A stretch of 64,000 bases of DNA from Streptomyces sp. NBC_01283 (GTDB lineage: Bacteria; Actinomycetota; Actinomycetes; Streptomycetales; Streptomycetaceae): assembly GCF_041435335.1 (NCBI RefSeq), contig NZ_CP108430.1, positions 2,046,001-2,110,000 on the forward strand, in the 5' to 3' direction. The position numbers and the translations under genes were made by a program. Under the pieces are notes generated by a model, which did no database searches, had not been told where the DNA came from, and was given only the letters and a program-made list of their open reading frames with translations. Below, piece after piece: positions 33,674 through 43,449 of the stretch (its first letter is position 1; each line of letters begins with the position of its first letter).

Positions 33674-35422
33674 TCACGCGCCTCCGGGCACGTCCGTGAC
33701 GTCCTCCGGGCGGATCCTCGGCAGGGCGAGGACGAGCAGGCAGGAGGGGCCGAAGCAGCCGATCTGCCAGTAGACGACCTGCTCGAAGCTCTCGCTGAAG
33801 TTGGTCCTGCGCGCCTCGGGCACCGCCTTCTCCAGGACCGCGGCCCGGACCTTGTCCTTGGCCTCCTGCGGGGCCGGGTTGTTCGCCATCTCCTTCTCGA
33901 TGGCCGCGCAGCTCTCCGGTGTCTCGGTGAGGTCCTTCTGGTTCATGCGGTCGTGGAAGCAGGTCCGGAATCCGCCGACGGCCTTGTCCTGCTGACCGTC
34001 GACGACACCCGCCGCCGTGAGGTCGCTGCGCAGCGCGGACACGGCCGCCTGGCTGGAGTCGTCGGCGTTCGTGCCGAGGAATCCGTAGAAGAGGATGCCC
34101 GCGACCGCGATGCCGATCGCGATGCCGACCTGCTGCACGGTGGCGAGCATGCCGGACGCCGAGCCCGCCTCGCGGGAGCGGATGCCGGCCAGGATGATGC
34201 CGGTGCACGGGGCGAGGAAGAAGCCGCCGCCGAGGCCGGCCACCATCAGCGAGGGGATCAGCTGGTAGCCGTGCAGGTCCGATCCGGCCCAGTGCACGGT
34301 CGCGATCACCCCGGACATGCCGACCAGCAGCAGCCCGGTGCCGAGCGCGAGCGTCTTGGTGCCGAGCTTCTTGACCACGGCCGTGGAGCGCGCCGAACCG
34401 GCCGCGATGAGGACGGCGAAGCCGAGGCTCACCAGACCCGCCGAGATCGGCGCGTAGGCGAACCCGACCTGCAGGCTCATGAAGAACGTCATGAAGAAGG
34501 ACGGGATGCCCGCGAAGAACACGATGCTGATCAGCAGCCCGACCGAGAACGACCGTTCCTTGAACAGCCGCATCGGCACCAGCGGCGACTTGGCGGGGTT
34601 GTTCGACAGCCTGCCCTCGTAGAGCGCGAATCCGATCAGGATCAGCGGGCTGAGGCCGAGCAGTGCGAGGCTCCAGGTCGGCCAGTCGTGCTCGCGGCCG
34701 ATGACCAGTGGCAGGATGAGGCTGAAGAGTCCCGCGGAGAGGATCGTCGCGCCCACGACGTCGAGGCGCTGGGCACCGTCGGCCTTGGACTCGGGGATCT
34801 TGGCGAGGCCGAGTGCGAGTGCCACCAGGCCGACGGGCAGGTTGACGTAGAAGATCGCACGCCAGTCGGTGCCCAGGACGTCCAGATCGATCAGCCAGCC
34901 GCCGAGCACGGGCCCCAGGACGGTGCCGAGGCCGATCGAAGCCCCGTACATGGCAAGGGCCTTGGGGCGCTCACGCGTCGAGAAGGTGACCTGGATGATC
35001 GAGAGGACCTGAGGGAACATCAGGCCCGAGCACAGGCCTTGCAGCACCCGGGACCCGATCAGGAACGTCGACGTGGGGGCCGCGCCGCACAGTGCCGATG
35101 CGGCGGTGAAGCCCAGCATGCCGATGAGGAAGATCTTCCGGCGGCCGTAGATGTCGCCGAGCCTGCCACCGGTCACCAACGCACAGGCGAAGGCCAACGA
35201 GTAGACGGCGACGACGAGTTGAATCTCGGCGAAGGTGGCGCCCAGGTCGCTCTGCAGCGACGGCAGGGCGACCATCGTGATCGTGGTGTCCAGCATCTGC
35301 ATGAAAATCGCGGAGAGCGTGACCGCGAGGACCACCCAGCGCGCGGAGTGTCCGGCGGACCCTGACCCGGACGAAGTACCCGGCGGATTCCCCGCCTTCA
35401 CATCGGTACTCATTGCTTCCAT
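33674..35422 (-). CDS. MFS exporter, DHA2/EmrB-type with 14 membrane segments
   Basis: 582 residues. After a Gly/Ser-rich N-terminus come the 14-segment DHA2 hallmarks: SAIFMQMLDTTITMVALPSL (the LDxTIVNVALP motif), GGRLGDIYGRRKIFLIGMLG (loop 2-3) and SIGLGTVLGPVLGGWLIDLD (antiporter motif C). There is an unusual large polar loop near the C-terminus with two Cys (FRTCFHDRMNQKDLTETPES and later), probably extracytoplasmic, before the last segment. Likely a drug or metabolite exporter. ATG at 35422 follows GAGGGG; an alternative is 35413. A TTCA-N8-TGAA operator overlaps its promoter, so the nearby TetR is the probable repressor. Confidence 0.9.
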   Translation of the reverse strand: MEAMSTDVKAGNPPGTSSGSGSAGHSARWVVLAVTLSAIFMQMLDTTITMVALPSLQSDLGATFAEIQLVVAVYSLAFACALVTGGRLGDIYGRRKIFLIGMLGFTAASALCGAAPTSTFLIGSRVLQGLCSGLMFPQVLSIIQVTFSTRERPKALAMYGASIGLGTVLGPVLGGWLIDLDVLGTDWRAIFYVNLPVGLVALALGLAKIPESKADGAQRLDVVGATILSAGLFSLILPLVIGREHDWPTWSLALLGLSPLILIGFALYEGRLSNNPAKSPLVPMRLFKERSFSVGLLISIVFFAGIPSFFMTFFMSLQVGFAYAPISAGLVSLGFAVLIAAGSARSTAVVKKLGTKTLALGTGLLLVGMSGVIATVHWAGSDLHGYQLIPSLMVAGLGGGFFLAPCTGIILAGIRSREAGSASGMLATVQQVGIAIGIAVAGILFYGFLGTNADDSSQAAVSALRSDLTAAGVVDGQQDKAVGGFRTCFHDRMNQKDLTETPESCAAIEKEMANNPAPQEAKDKVRAAVLEKAVPEARRTNFSESFEQVVYWQIGCFGPSCLLVLALPRIRPEDVTDVPGGA

Positions 35423-35462
35423 GTTCCCCCCTCGGGCCCACTGACTGCGGCCTGCTGGATTA

Positions 35463-35484
35463 TTCACCGTCCAATGAAGTCTAC
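35463..35484 (-). promoter_or_regulatory. TTCA-N8-TGAA operator in the exporter promoter
   Basis: The + strand reads TTCACCGTCCAATGAA and continues GTCTAC. On the minus strand GTAGACTTCAT includes a likely -10 (TAGACT), with TTGCGT 18 bases upstream as -35. The 11-mer ATGAAGTCTAC is identical in the tetR promoter at 36352-36362. Confidence 0.7.
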
Positions 35485-35652
35485 GAGAATTGAATTTCCT
35501 CACGCAACCCTGATGGCTCGCTTCCGGACATCCGGGCTCCGCTCAACTCAATGCCGTGCGGGCAGGTTTGAGGCGTAGTTACGTTGCTGCGGCGGGACGT
35601 TGGGGCAGCTTCAACAGCACTGAGCACCCCCGGACCGGCGCATGCCGAAGTG

Positions 35653-35680
35653 GGCCTTTGCGTTTATGAACGCAAAGGCC
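35653..35680. terminator. Hairpin terminator after tetR (35736)
   Basis: 12-base perfect stem GGCCTTTGCGTT / AACGCAAAGGCC with loop TATG, 56 bases after the leftward TetR stop and before the exporter promoter. It separates the two transcripts. Confidence 0.75.
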
Positions 35681-35735
35681 TGAAGGGTTGGGCCGCCCTA
35701 CACTCGCTGCGGTCCCTCGCGCCTGCCGGACCGGA

Positions 35736-36332
35736 TCAGCGCCCGGCCTCGAGACAGCCGGCGACGACCGGCATGAGTGCGCGGACGAGTTCGTCGGAGC
35801 TGCCTTCCTTCGCCAACTCGGCCGGAAGCAGCTCCAGATGACGTGCCATCACGACCCCGACGAACAGGCCGCCGATCAGCGCGAGCCGCATCTCGCCGCC
35901 CTCATCGTCGGCGACCCTCTCGGGCACCAGCGACTGCCGCAGCCGCGACTCGGCGGCGGACAGATCGAGCGCGGACCGCAGGACGCCGAGGATGCGCGTG
36001 CGCTGCACCCCGTCGTCCCAGTCGGCCACGGCATTGCGGAGCAGCCACTCCGCGGCGTCCGGATCGCGCCGCCCGACAGCTTCACGAAGCACCTCGGCCG
36101 GCCGGACCGTCTCCGCCGCCACGGCGGTGAACAGGGCCTCCTTGGAGGCGAAATAATGCCCGACCAGGGCGGGATCGCAGCCCGCGTTCGCGGCTATGGA
36201 GCACACGGAGGCCCTGCGGAAACCCTGCTCGGCGAAGAGGTCCGCGGCGGACCGCATGATGGGCCTCACGCGTACTCGGCACACCCTTGTCGTCCCCCAC
36301 TGCGGCAGCCCCTCTCGATCGCGAGCCCGCAC
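35736..36332 (-). CDS. TetR-family transcriptional regulator
   Basis: 198 residues. The helix-turn-helix is RPIMRSAADLFAEQGFRRAS, then VCSIAANAGCDPALVGHYFA and SKEALFTAVAAE. The rest is a TetR effector domain (GVLRSALDLSAAESRLRQSL … LIGGLFVGVVMARHLELLPA). The N-terminus is uncertain; the GTG at 36332 is the longest supported start and leaves only 8 bases to the operator at 36341. It lies upstream of, and on the same strand as, the DHA2 exporter, separated from it by a terminator. A shared operator suggests it represses itself and the exporter, and perhaps the divergent kor operon. Confidence 0.85.
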   Translation of the reverse strand: MRARDREGLPQWGTTRVCRVRVRPIMRSAADLFAEQGFRRASVCSIAANAGCDPALVGHYFASKEALFTAVAAETVRPAEVLREAVGRRDPDAAEWLLRNAVADWDDGVQRTRILGVLRSALDLSAAESRLRQSLVPERVADDEGGEMRLALIGGLFVGVVMARHLELLPAELAKEGSSDELVRALMPVVAGCLEAGR

Positions 36333-36340
36333 AGAATCAA

Positions 36341-36362
36341 TTCAACTGACGATGAAGTCTAC
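36341..36362 (-). promoter_or_regulatory. TTCA-N8-TGAA operator in the tetR (35736) promoter
   Basis: The + strand reads TTCAACTGACGATGAA followed by GTCTAC. On the minus strand TAGACT is a plausible -10, with TGGACC 17 bases upstream as -35. The same -10/operator combination occurs in the exporter promoter. Confidence 0.7.
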
Positions 36363-36515
36363 ATAGAGTGAGTTCATCGGTCCAGGCACCGCCACGAGCC
36401 GATGACCCGCCGACGCCCGCCCGGCGATCCGGTGCCGGTCCAATACCGCTCGAACGGCGGCCGAACAGCGCCCCAACGGTGGTCCGCCGCCGGTCGACCG
36501 GCGGTCCAGGATGAA

Positions 36516-36531
36516 TTCAACGCCTATTGAA
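36516..36531. promoter_or_regulatory. TTCA-N8-TGAA operator before korA
   Basis: TTCAACGCCTATTGAA overlaps the -35 box of the putative korA promoter, where a repressor would block RNA polymerase. Confidence 0.65.
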
Positions 36532-36555
36532 ATACCCTGACGGCGCTTCTAGGCT
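36527..36555 (+). promoter_or_regulatory. Putative korA promoter
   Basis: -35 TTGAAA (36527-36532), 17-base spacer, -10 TAGGCT (36550-36555), about 70 bases before the korA start. Close to the vegetative (HrdB-type) consensus TTGACN-N16..18-TANNNT. Confidence 0.55.
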
Positions 36556-36624
36556 CGGGCCGGGTGGCGGGTCGGACAGCCGTCCGACCGCCCAACCACC
36601 CCTAGCGAGAGAGGACTTGTGCCG

Positions 36625-38476
36625 GTGACGAAGCAGACAGAGCGGCTCGATCGAGTCATCATCCGGTTCTCGGGTGACTCCGGCGACGGCATGCAGCTCA
36701 CCGGGGATCTGTTCACCTCGGAGACGGCATCCTTCGGCAACGACCTGTCCACACTGCCGAACTTCCCCGCCGAGATCCGCGCCCCCGCGGGAACACTGCT
36801 CGGAGTCTCCAGCTTCCAACTGCACTTCGCCGACCACGACATTCTCACGCCGGGCGACGCGCCGAACGTGCTCGTAGCGATGAACCCGGCGGCGCTGAAG
36901 GCCCATCTCGGTGACGTGCCGCGGGGTGCGGAGATCATCGTCAACACGGACGAGTTCACGCCCCGAGCGCTCCAGAAGGTGGGGTACGCATCAAGTCCGC
37001 TTGAGGGCCACGACCTTGACGCGTACCGGGTGCACCCAGTCCCGTTGACGACGCTGACGGTCGAGGCGCTCAAGGAGTTCGACCTCTCGCGCAAGGACGC
37101 CGGCCGCAGCAAGAACATGTTCGCGCTCGGCCTGCTGTCGTGGATGTACCACCGCCCGACCGAGGGCACCGAGAAGTTCCTGCGCACGAAGTTCGCCAAG
37201 AAGCCGGACATCGCCGAGGCGAACATCGCCGCCTTCCACGCGGGCTGGAACTTCGGCGAGACGACGGAGGACTTCGCCGTCTCGTACGAGGTCGCTCCGG
37301 CCGCCCACGCCTTCCCGACCGGCACGTACCGCAACATCTCCGGGAATCTGGCCCTCTCCTACGGCCTGATCGCCGCGGGCCGGCAGGCGGACCTGCCGCT
37401 CTACCTGGGTTCGTACCCGATCACCCCGGCCTCCGACATCCTGCACGAGCTGTCCAGGCACAAGAACTTCGGTGTGCGGACCTTCCAGGCCGAGGACGAG
37501 ATCGCGGGGATCGGCGCCGCGCTGGGTGCGGCGTTCGGCGGCTCGCTCGCGGTGACGACGACCTCGGGGCCAGGTGTGGCGCTGAAGTCGGAGACCATCG
37601 GCCTCGCGGTGTCGCTGGAACTGCCGCTGCTGGTCGTGGACATCCAGCGCGGCGGCCCTTCGACCGGTCTGCCGACCAAGACCGAGCAGGCGGATCTGCT
37701 GCAGGCGATGTTCGGGCGCAACGGCGAGGCGCCGGTGCCGATCGTGGCACCCAAGACCCCGGCGGACTGCTTCGACGCGGCGCTGGAGGCGGCCCGCATC
37801 GCGGTCACCTACCGCACGCCGGTGTTCCTGCTGTCCGACGGCTACCTGGCCAACGGCTCCGAGCCGTGGCGCATCCCGGACACCGATGAACTCCCGGACC
37901 TGCGCGTCCAGTTCGCCTCGGGGACCAACCACACCGAGGACGACGGCACCGAGGTCTTCTGGCCCTACAAGCGCGACCCGCAGACCCTGGCCCGCCCCTG
38001 GGCGATCCCCGGCACGCCCGGCCTCGAACACCGCATCGGCGGCATCGAGAAGCAGGACGGCACCGGCAACATCTCCTACGACCCCGCCAACCACGACTTC
38101 ATGGTCCGCACCCGCCAGGCCAAGATCGACGGCATCCAGGTCCCCGACCTCGAAGTCGACGACGCGACCGGCGACGCCAAGTTGCTGGTCCTGGGCTGGG
38201 GTTCGACCTACGGGCCCATCACCGCCGCGGTACGCCGCCTGCGGGCGGTCGGCGAGAGCGTGGCGCAGGCCCATCTGCGCCACCTCAACCCCTTCCCGCG
38301 GAATCTGGGCGAGGTCCTGAAGCGTTACGACAAGGTGGTGATTCCCGAGATGAACCTCGGGCAGCTCGCCACTCTCCTCCGCGCCAAGTACCTCGTGGAC
38401 GCGGTCTCGTACAACCAGGTCAATGGAATGCCGTTCAAGGCCGAGCAGCTCGCCACGGCTCTCAAGGAGGCCATCA

Positions 38477-38484
<8 letters not shown>
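36625..38484 (+). CDS. korA: 2-oxoacid:acceptor oxidoreductase, alpha subunit (KorA)
   Basis: 619 residues with the fused gamma and alpha domains of 2-oxoglutarate:ferredoxin oxidoreductase. The gamma domain has DRVIIRFSGDSGDGMQLTGD at the start and ADHDILTPGDAPNVLVAMNP. The alpha (pyrimidine) domain has YPITPASDILHELSRHKNFG, FQAEDEIAGIGAALGAAFGG and TTSGPGVALKSETIGLAVSL. The enzyme oxidises a 2-oxoacid to acyl-CoA and CO2 and reduces ferredoxin. GTG at 36625 is 9 bases after GAGGA; a GTG at 36619 is possible. It overlaps korB by 8 bases. It lacks the longer N-terminal extension I remember in another Streptomyces KorA, so it may be a second copy. Confidence 0.92.
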
Positions 38485-39576
<1,092 letters not shown>

Positions 39577-39580
<4 letters not shown>

Positions 39581-39897
39581 CGTACGTCATCGCCCAGCCC
39601 TGCGTCGACCTCAAGGACAAGGCATGCATCGACGAATGCCCCGTCGACTGCATCTATGAGGGCGCACGGAAGATGTACATCCAGCCCGACGAGTGCGTCG
39701 ACTGCGGTGCCTGCGAACCCGTCTGTCCGGTCGAAGCCATCTTCTTCGAGGACGACACTCCCGACGAGTGGCAGGACTACCGCAAGACGGACCTGGAGTT
39801 CTTCGCCGAGCTCGGCTCGCCGGGTGGTGCTTCCCGGCTCGGGCCTCTCGACACCGATCACCCCGTGGTCGCCGCGCTGCCCGCCCCGCCCCTCTGA
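39577..39897 (+). CDS. fdxA: 7Fe ferredoxin (FdxA-type)
   Basis: 106 residues. The [3Fe-4S] and [4Fe-4S] ligands are in PCVDLKDKACIDECPVDCIY and DECVDCGACEPVCPVEAIFF, with the usual acidic C-terminal tail (DDTPDEWQDYRKTDLEFFAE). This is the natural electron acceptor for the KorAB enzyme upstream, to which it is translationally coupled. Reduced ferredoxin could feed P450s, sulfite or nitrite reductase, or other low-potential enzymes; none is adjacent. Confidence 0.93.
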
Positions 39898-39945
39898 GAC
39901 GGCCCCGCTCCTCTGCCGAGGCCCCGGACAGACGGAGTCGGCCCC

Positions 39946-40671
39946 TCAGCCCGCCCGCCCCACCACCAGCCACTTCGACGGCAGTTCGATCCGTGTGCCG
40001 TCCGGGGTGAACTCGGTGGTGGTCAGCGGCAGTTCTCCCTTCGCGAGCACCGTGAGGCCCGCCGCCGTGACGTACTCCGGCACGGCGGCGTCCGCGACCT
40101 CGCCCGGCGTGAGGCCGTGCGAGAAGACCGGCGCCAGCTTCGGCGGCGGGCCCTCCGGGCTCGTGGCGAGGCCTCTCAGGACCGCCCCCGCGGCCTCGGC
40201 GAGCTCGACGACGAACGCCCTGCCGCGCTCGCCGAGCAGCGTCGCGATGCCGTCGACGAGTGGCTGACGGTCATCGGGATCGCACTGGTGGAGCACCCCG
40301 CGCATATAGACGTTCACGTCGCCGAGCTCCGCGTGCAGCTGCTCGGCCTCGGACTTCTCCGCAGCGTCGACCTGCCGGAACTCCACCTGCCCCGCCGGGT
40401 CGGCGTTCCGTGCCTGCCGCAGGGCGGCGGCGGACAGGTCGGCTCCCAGGACACGCGGGTAGCGGTCGGCGAGGAAGCGGGTCTGGGTGCCGTTGCCGCA
40501 GCCGAGGTCCACGACGGGCAGGCCGGCGGCCGTCATGTGCGGCTCGAAGAGGGCGAGGTGGATGCCGACGGTGAGCACGGGTTCGGCGTCCCAGAAGACG
40601 GCGCCCTCTTCGTCGGGAGCATCCCGCCAGAACCCCTCCCACGCCTCCTTGTACCGACTCGTGACACTCAT
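39946..40671 (-). CDS. Class I SAM-dependent methyltransferase
   Basis: 241 residues. Motif I is GLPVVDLGCGNGTQTRFLAD, followed by RVLGADLSAAALRQARNADP and VEFRQVDAAEKSEAEQLHAE. The N-terminus MSVTSRYKEAWEGFWRDAPD is typical of small-molecule methyltransferases that start with a helix over the SAM pocket. The C-terminal half lacks a recognisable substrate domain. Convergent with the ferredoxin gene; its promoter region is short and featureless. Substrate unknown. Confidence 0.85.
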   Translation of the reverse strand: MSVTSRYKEAWEGFWRDAPDEEGAVFWDAEPVLTVGIHLALFEPHMTAAGLPVVDLGCGNGTQTRFLADRYPRVLGADLSAAALRQARNADPAGQVEFRQVDAAEKSEAEQLHAELGDVNVYMRGVLHQCDPDDRQPLVDGIATLLGERGRAFVVELAEAAGAVLRGLATSPEGPPPKLAPVFSHGLTPGEVADAAVPEYVTAAGLTVLAKGELPLTTTEFTPDGTRIELPSKWLVVGRAG

Positions 40672-40826
40672 GGCCAGCTCCCCAGGGTCGTGACGACGAC
40701 CGTCGAAGCCGTCGGCGAGATCGGTCTATCGCGCCCGGGGTGCGCGGACAAGTCACCGGCGCAATCATTCGCCGCGCCTTCACGCGTTCCCTGCCGATCG
40801 CACGCCCCGAGAGACGCCCGGGGCTC

Positions 40827-43253
40827 TCACCTACTAGGCGGCACCAGCTCGAACCACACGGTCTTGCCGGAGGCCGTACGACTGGTCCCCCACTCCTTGG
40901 CGAGCACGCTGACGATCCGCAGTCCGCGACCGAACTCGTCACCGGGGCCCGCGTTCAGGAGCGTGGGCAGGGTGTGGTCGTCGTCCTCGACCTCGCAGAT
41001 CAGCGTGGCCCCCGAGCGGACGAGGCGGAGTTCGACACGGCCGCCGCGCGAGTGCCGTACGGCGTTCGTGACGAGTTCGCTGACCAGGAGCTCGGCGGTC
41101 TCGGACAGGGCGTCGCGGGACCAGGTGCGCAGCTGCTCGCGGACCAGCTCGCGCGCCCTGCTCACCTCGCTCGGGTCCAGTGCGAGCCGCCAGTGGGCGA
41201 CGTCCTCGTCCGCGACGCCGTTCAGGCGTGCCATCAGAAGGGCCACGTCGTCCTTGCGTCCGCCGCGGGTGTTGAGGGCGCGGATGATGGTGTCGCAGGC
41301 GGCGTCCATGGAGGCGGCCGGGTGGGCCGCGGACTCGGTGAGCGTGGCGAGGCCGACGCCGATGTCCTCGCCGCGGACCTCGACGAGGCCGTCGGTGCAC
41401 ATCAGCAGCCGGTCGCCGGGCGCCACCCGGACGGTGACCGCCTCGAAGGGCACGCCTCCGACGCCGATGGGCGCCCCGGTCGGCAGGTCGAGGAGTTCGC
41501 TGCGGCCGTCGTCGGCGCGGACGAGTACGGGCGGGATGTGTCCCGCGTTGGCGAGGTGCAGTTCGCTCGCGATGGGGTCGTACACCGCGTAGAGACACGT
41601 CGCGAGGTAGTGCTCGCCGAGCCGCTGTGCCAGGTCGTCGAGGTTGCGCAGGAGCTGGGCGGGCGGCAGGTCGAGGGCGGCCATGGTCTGCACGGCCGTG
41701 CGCAACTGGCCCATCATCGCCGCCGAGTTGAGGCCGTGGCCCATCACGTCTCCGACGACGAGCGCGGTGCGCGAGCCGGGAAGTTTCACGGAGTCGAACC
41801 AGTCGCCGCCGACCCGGCCGAGGAGCGTGCCCGGCAGATAGCGGGTGGCGATGTCGCAGCCCGTCATGCGCGGCTCGATGTGCGGCAGCATGCTGTCCTG
41901 GAGAGTGTCGGCGACGCTCTCCTGGTAGGTGTACATGCGGGCGTTGTCGAGCACGAGGCCCGCGCGGGCGGCGAGTTCGGCGCCGGTGACGCGGTCCATG
42001 TCGTTGAAGACGGGCCGTTCCCGGTGGCGCAGCAGGATCATGAATCCGAGCACCACATTGCGGGCCTTCAGCGGTACGACGAGCATCGAGCGGTGGTTGA
42101 TGAGCGGGCGGATGTCGCGCTTCTCGAACTGCGAGGCGATCGCGTTGCCCATCTCCTCGGTGATGCGCGGCACGAGGACCGGGTCGCCGGAGGTCATGCA
42201 CTGGAAGAACGGTGTGTGCGACGGGAACGGCATGGACTCGCCGACGGGTACGACGTCGTCCCAGCGGCCCGGCTCGTCCGTGTGCTCCACGGCGACCCTG
42301 TGCCACATCGTGGTCTCGTCCGGCGGACCTTCCGGGAAGCCCTCGCCCGCGACGACCTGTTCGCGCAGATACGTGCCCGCGACGTCCGTGAACCGCGGCA
42401 CGACGGCCCGGCTGACCTCGATGATCGTCTGCGAGAGGTCGAGCGAGGAGCCGATGCGCCCGCTGACCTCGTTCAGGAACTCCAGGTGCTCGCGCACCGC
42501 CGCGTATTCGAGATCCTCGGCCTCTTCGGGTGCGGCGGGCCCCGGCGCGACGCCCTGGGCGGCTTCCTGCTGGACGCGCAGCCTGCGCGCCTTGCGCTCG
42601 GCGCGCCGCGGCACACCCCAGTCCGGGGTGACGGGAACACGGTCGTGCTTGCTGAACTCCAGGACGGGATAGCCCAGTTCAAGGACCTGCGACACGATGC
42701 GGGAGCTCTCGCCCACGCTCATGCTGGGCAGGATCTCGGGCAGCCGGCCGGCCAGCTCGTCCGCTCCCGGGAAGTCTGTGTGCAGGGCGAACCCCGGTGC
42801 TATCCGCTCGACCTGTCCCGGCTCGCGGTCGTCATCGTCGGCCAGCCGGTCGGCGTCCGCGGCGAGCACGAGCAACCGCTCGGGGCCGGGGCCGACGAGG
42901 GGGTACGCCCACCACAGGACGTCGACCCGGTGGTCTTCGCCGCCGGGCACGGACAGCCGCGCGCGCCCGGCCGCAGGGTACGAGATGCGTCCGTCGAGGG
43001 AGGTCTCCAGGTCAGGACCCAGGCCGTCGTACTCGCCGTAGCTCGCGCGTCCCCCGGGGATCGCGCCCGCCACCGGAAGCAGGTCGCCCGCCGGACTTCC
43101 GACGGCCGCCTCCTTCGCGTACCCGAACAGCTTCCGTGCGCCGGCGCTCCAGTGCGAGACGAGGCCCGCGCCGTCGATGACGACCACGGCGAGGGGGATC
43201 CGGCCGGCCACGGCGAGCTGCGCCACCGGCCCGCCCGGGGTGCCGTATTCCAT
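40827..43253 (-). CDS. PAS-GAF-SpoIIE phosphatase with C-terminal HATPase domain
   Basis: 808 residues. A PAS domain (about 15-120, GRIPLAVVVIDGAGLVSHWS … GARKLFGYAKEAAVG), a linker, a GAF domain (about 240-390), a PP2C/SpoIIE phosphatase (about 415-640) and a RsbW-like ATPase (about 665-805). Phosphatase acidic residues are in RVGGDWFDSVKLPGSRTALV, VVGDVMGHGLNSAAMMG, LLMCTDGLVEVRG and GGRKDDVALLMARL. The ATPase has LLVSELVTNAVRHSRGGRVE and FGRGLRIVSVLAKEWG. Such proteins act in partner-switching cascades that free stress sigma factors. AAGGAG precedes the ATG at 43253. A link to the sigma factor at 811 is possible but unproven. Confidence 0.9.
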   Translation of the reverse strand: MEYGTPGGPVAQLAVAGRIPLAVVVIDGAGLVSHWSAGARKLFGYAKEAAVGSPAGDLLPVAGAIPGGRASYGEYDGLGPDLETSLDGRISYPAAGRARLSVPGGEDHRVDVLWWAYPLVGPGPERLLVLAADADRLADDDDREPGQVERIAPGFALHTDFPGADELAGRLPEILPSMSVGESSRIVSQVLELGYPVLEFSKHDRVPVTPDWGVPRRAERKARRLRVQQEAAQGVAPGPAAPEEAEDLEYAAVREHLEFLNEVSGRIGSSLDLSQTIIEVSRAVVPRFTDVAGTYLREQVVAGEGFPEGPPDETTMWHRVAVEHTDEPGRWDDVVPVGESMPFPSHTPFFQCMTSGDPVLVPRITEEMGNAIASQFEKRDIRPLINHRSMLVVPLKARNVVLGFMILLRHRERPVFNDMDRVTGAELAARAGLVLDNARMYTYQESVADTLQDSMLPHIEPRMTGCDIATRYLPGTLLGRVGGDWFDSVKLPGSRTALVVGDVMGHGLNSAAMMGQLRTAVQTMAALDLPPAQLLRNLDDLAQRLGEHYLATCLYAVYDPIASELHLANAGHIPPVLVRADDGRSELLDLPTGAPIGVGGVPFEAVTVRVAPGDRLLMCTDGLVEVRGEDIGVGLATLTESAAHPAASMDAACDTIIRALNTRGGRKDDVALLMARLNGVADEDVAHWRLALDPSEVSRARELVREQLRTWSRDALSETAELLVSELVTNAVRHSRGGRVELRLVRSGATLICEVEDDDHTLPTLLNAGPGDEFGRGLRIVSVLAKEWGTSRTASGKTVWFELVPPSR

Positions 43254-43449
43254 GGCCAACGCTCCTTCCGGCGGCACCGCGAAGACCTGCGCCGCCCCAA
43301 CCACCGTACGACCGACGCAGGTTGCCATGGGGCTCAATATGGGAATTGGGCCGTGCGGGGGCGCCTCCGGCGGGTATTTTTCGCCGCCCCGCCCAACCGA
43401 CCCGCCCAGACGCCCCGCCCAGACGCCCAGCCGCCCCGCCCAAAGGGCC

